NCBI RefSeq assembly: GCF_910589235.1 | Contig: NC_060956.1 | Location: 22,126,973 to 22,190,972 of the forward strand | Source: Vespa crabro | Taxonomy: Eukaryota; Arthropoda; Insecta; Hymenoptera; Vespidae | Length of the DNA: 64,000 bases | Reading direction: 5' to 3' | Shown here: piece after piece, positions 62,095 through 64,000 of the stretch | Layout of the letters: every line of letters begins with the position of its first letter | Position numbering within the stretch: the stretch's first letter is position 1 | Position numbers and translations under genes: made by a program | The notes under the pieces: generated by a model | Seen by the model: only the letters and a program-made list of their open reading frames with translations | The model's database searches: none | Told to the model about the DNA's origin: nothing

Positions 62095-64000
62095 ACGTTT
62101 CTAACGTAAAATTTTAATGCCCCTTCTGCCGACATGGATTGTCTATTCTCGTTTAGTCCTCAACTTTTATCGATTTACCTGCTAACGGATATACCTAATG
62201 TATACACAGATATCTAGACAGGCATTCTTGCTTCTCGACGTACTCCAAATAATTCTCGATGAAGTATTGTCCGTTGAACTATGAACGTTTGAGAGATTCG
62301 AGATAATGTAGCTGGAAAATGAAACGTAATATCAACGATACGATTATTACTCGTTAATGTATACTCTCGAAGAAATATAAAAAAAAAAGGATCCTAAAGA
62401 GGGAAGAAAGGATTCAACGCGTTATTCGTACCTTCCACTTTAACCTGCCGGTAGCGCGAGTCCCAGGACGAGGTGAACGATCGAGAGGGCGGTGGTACGT
62501 GACCTTTTGCACGAAGGATAATGGCGGGGGCGAGGGCGGGTAGAGTTTGCGCCACGGTAACGGAGGGTGAATGCACGTAGAGCGTACTCACCCTTTCTCC
62601 TCTCTCTTTCCATTCCACCCTTTCCGCTCCGTTCTCTCACCCGCTTACGCGCGCGCCAAACTATTAACGTACTCAAAGTGACTAATTGATAACCTATTCT
62701 ATAAAGTTCTCTCGCATAAGAGATCCATGCGAATCTTCTCAAGAATGAAAACTTTTCGAAAAATCGATCGATCGTCCATCACGATCCTCGAGCAAATACA
62801 TTTTTTTTAAAGAAATTTCACCGTCGATCGAGCATTCCCCGTTATAATTATCCGCTATAGCAACGATGTTTGAAACGTTTTGATTCTCGTTGAAACTGGT
62901 TCTGAGTTGTCAGTTCGAAGTCTATCGTTATCGTTTGTCAGTTTTATACCACGATGGCGCTTTACCGTCACTTTCTGGATAAATCTTCATTAACGATAAT
63001 ATATGAAAGATTAATAGTTTAATGTTTTAAATAGAATCGTTAGTTTTTTTTAACGATCAAACGATTACTCAAATCGTTAAATATTTTTCACTTGTTTAAT
63101 TAACGACGACGTATTTTCTAATCGATGAGAAACATTTTTATCGACGCGGTAAACGAAGATAGAGCTTCCCTGTGTAGCGCCACTTGTCAGTATCCTCGAA
63201 CGTAAATGAATAGAAAATATTCGAATGATAAAATTCTATGTATAACGGTACGAAACATGATTAAATATCTTTGATAGAGAATATTTCTAAAAATAAAGAA
63301 CAAATGATTCGAATGCGATGATTTTTCAAACTTGTTAGTCGATCGATCTCGTTGCTCGGTCGGTAATGAAGGTTAGTTGAATATTTCTATATACGACCGT
63401 CAGGCGCGAGTATATTATTAGCTTTTTTAACATTATTAACGAGCATGGAAATAGCCAATGGCTGCGTTCAATGGAACAAGAAGCTTTGCAACTGTTGGAA
63501 GATTTTCTATTGGACGTCGTCATTCGTCCTATTCCTTTTCGACATATTTCCTCGCTGGTCGCCATTTTTTCTTTAGCATAATAAAAATACGCCTATTAGA
63601 CTTAACGCATTTAAGATCTTATTTGAAAAATGAGCGGCAAAAGTCTAATCTAATAAGATGGATCAAATAGTGGAAAATAGAATTATATTGTATATGAGAT
63701 AATGTCACTCGAGATAATTAATAATTTAAATAATTACTGTCATTAATGTTAATTCTAAAGGAAGGTTTCATTTCAATCGACATCAATTCAAGATTACGAA
63801 GTTTAGTTCAATAAGATGTGTGAAAAAAAATCTATAAAAGGTAATTCATACATGTATGTATTTTTAATTGTTTAAACAATTGCATTTACAATTGTAGAAA
63901 AAGCTTTTTATTTGTGCATAAACTATTCTCGAAAGATACCATTCTTTAATAGGATCTTCTTCAAAGATAATAAAGTTTTTTCAATTTCATTGAATGAAAC
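61691..64000. other. mixed then AT-rich DNA
   Basis: Contains CT (62050-62091) and a GC-rich patch at 62440-62640 with a minus-strand donor-like AAAGG|GTGAGTACG near 62584-62597. The right end (62.7-64 kb) is AT-rich with no gene seen. A minus-strand ATG frame at 63335-63565 begins MATSEEICRK but has no recognised domain. Confidence 0.4.

Overview
This is eukaryotic nuclear DNA, almost certainly from an insect. It is AT-rich but CpG-rich, has no operons, is crowded with GA/CT, TA and ATT microsatellites, and carries one split gene with a canonical 3' splice acceptor. The CpG and TCGA richness with dense GA tracts looks most like a bee, ant or other hymenopteran. That placement is an inference from style, not a demonstrated match.

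The only protein-coding sequence I can name with confidence is at 13432-14435 (+). It is the terminal coding exon of a MEX-3 family gene, carrying the second part of KH domain 1, all of KH domain 2, a serine-rich linker and a C-terminal C3HC4 RING finger. The upstream part of KH1 (a short exon ending ...EHVAEIVGRQ in relatives) is not recognisable anywhere in 1-13431, so it lies outside the window or was missed. DNA left of the exon is therefore intron, 5' flank or both. Several possible poly(A) signals follow the stop codon, the first about 630 bases downstream.

Layout: 1-13.4 kb is mixed sequence with GA/CT tracts and small GC-rich blocks (about 1.08, 7.2, 8.5-8.9, 9.25-9.7, 10.7-10.95 and 12.65 kb). 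It includes a candidate minus-strand first coding exon at 7218-7279. 15-44 kb is an AT-rich, gene-poor stretch dominated by (TA)n, (ATT)n, (CATA)n and A-runs, interrupted by one clear GC/CpG block at 27.27-28.27 kb. 44.7-62.7 kb again holds a string of short GC-rich blocks, usually beside GA/CT tracts, which share short sequence words (CAGGGYCGT, GAGGGKTGCTC, GGCTGGCAGCTG) and one perfect 11-bp hairpin. These look more like cis-regulatory DNA or untranslated exons than like protein-coding genes. The simplest reading is a developmental RNA-binding-protein gene in a regulatory, gene-poor neighbourhood.

I saw no rRNA, tRNA, CRISPR array, recognisable transposon or virus. Most long open frames here are artefacts of GA/CT, TA or AAT repeats or of TCGA-rich DNA, and I left them out.
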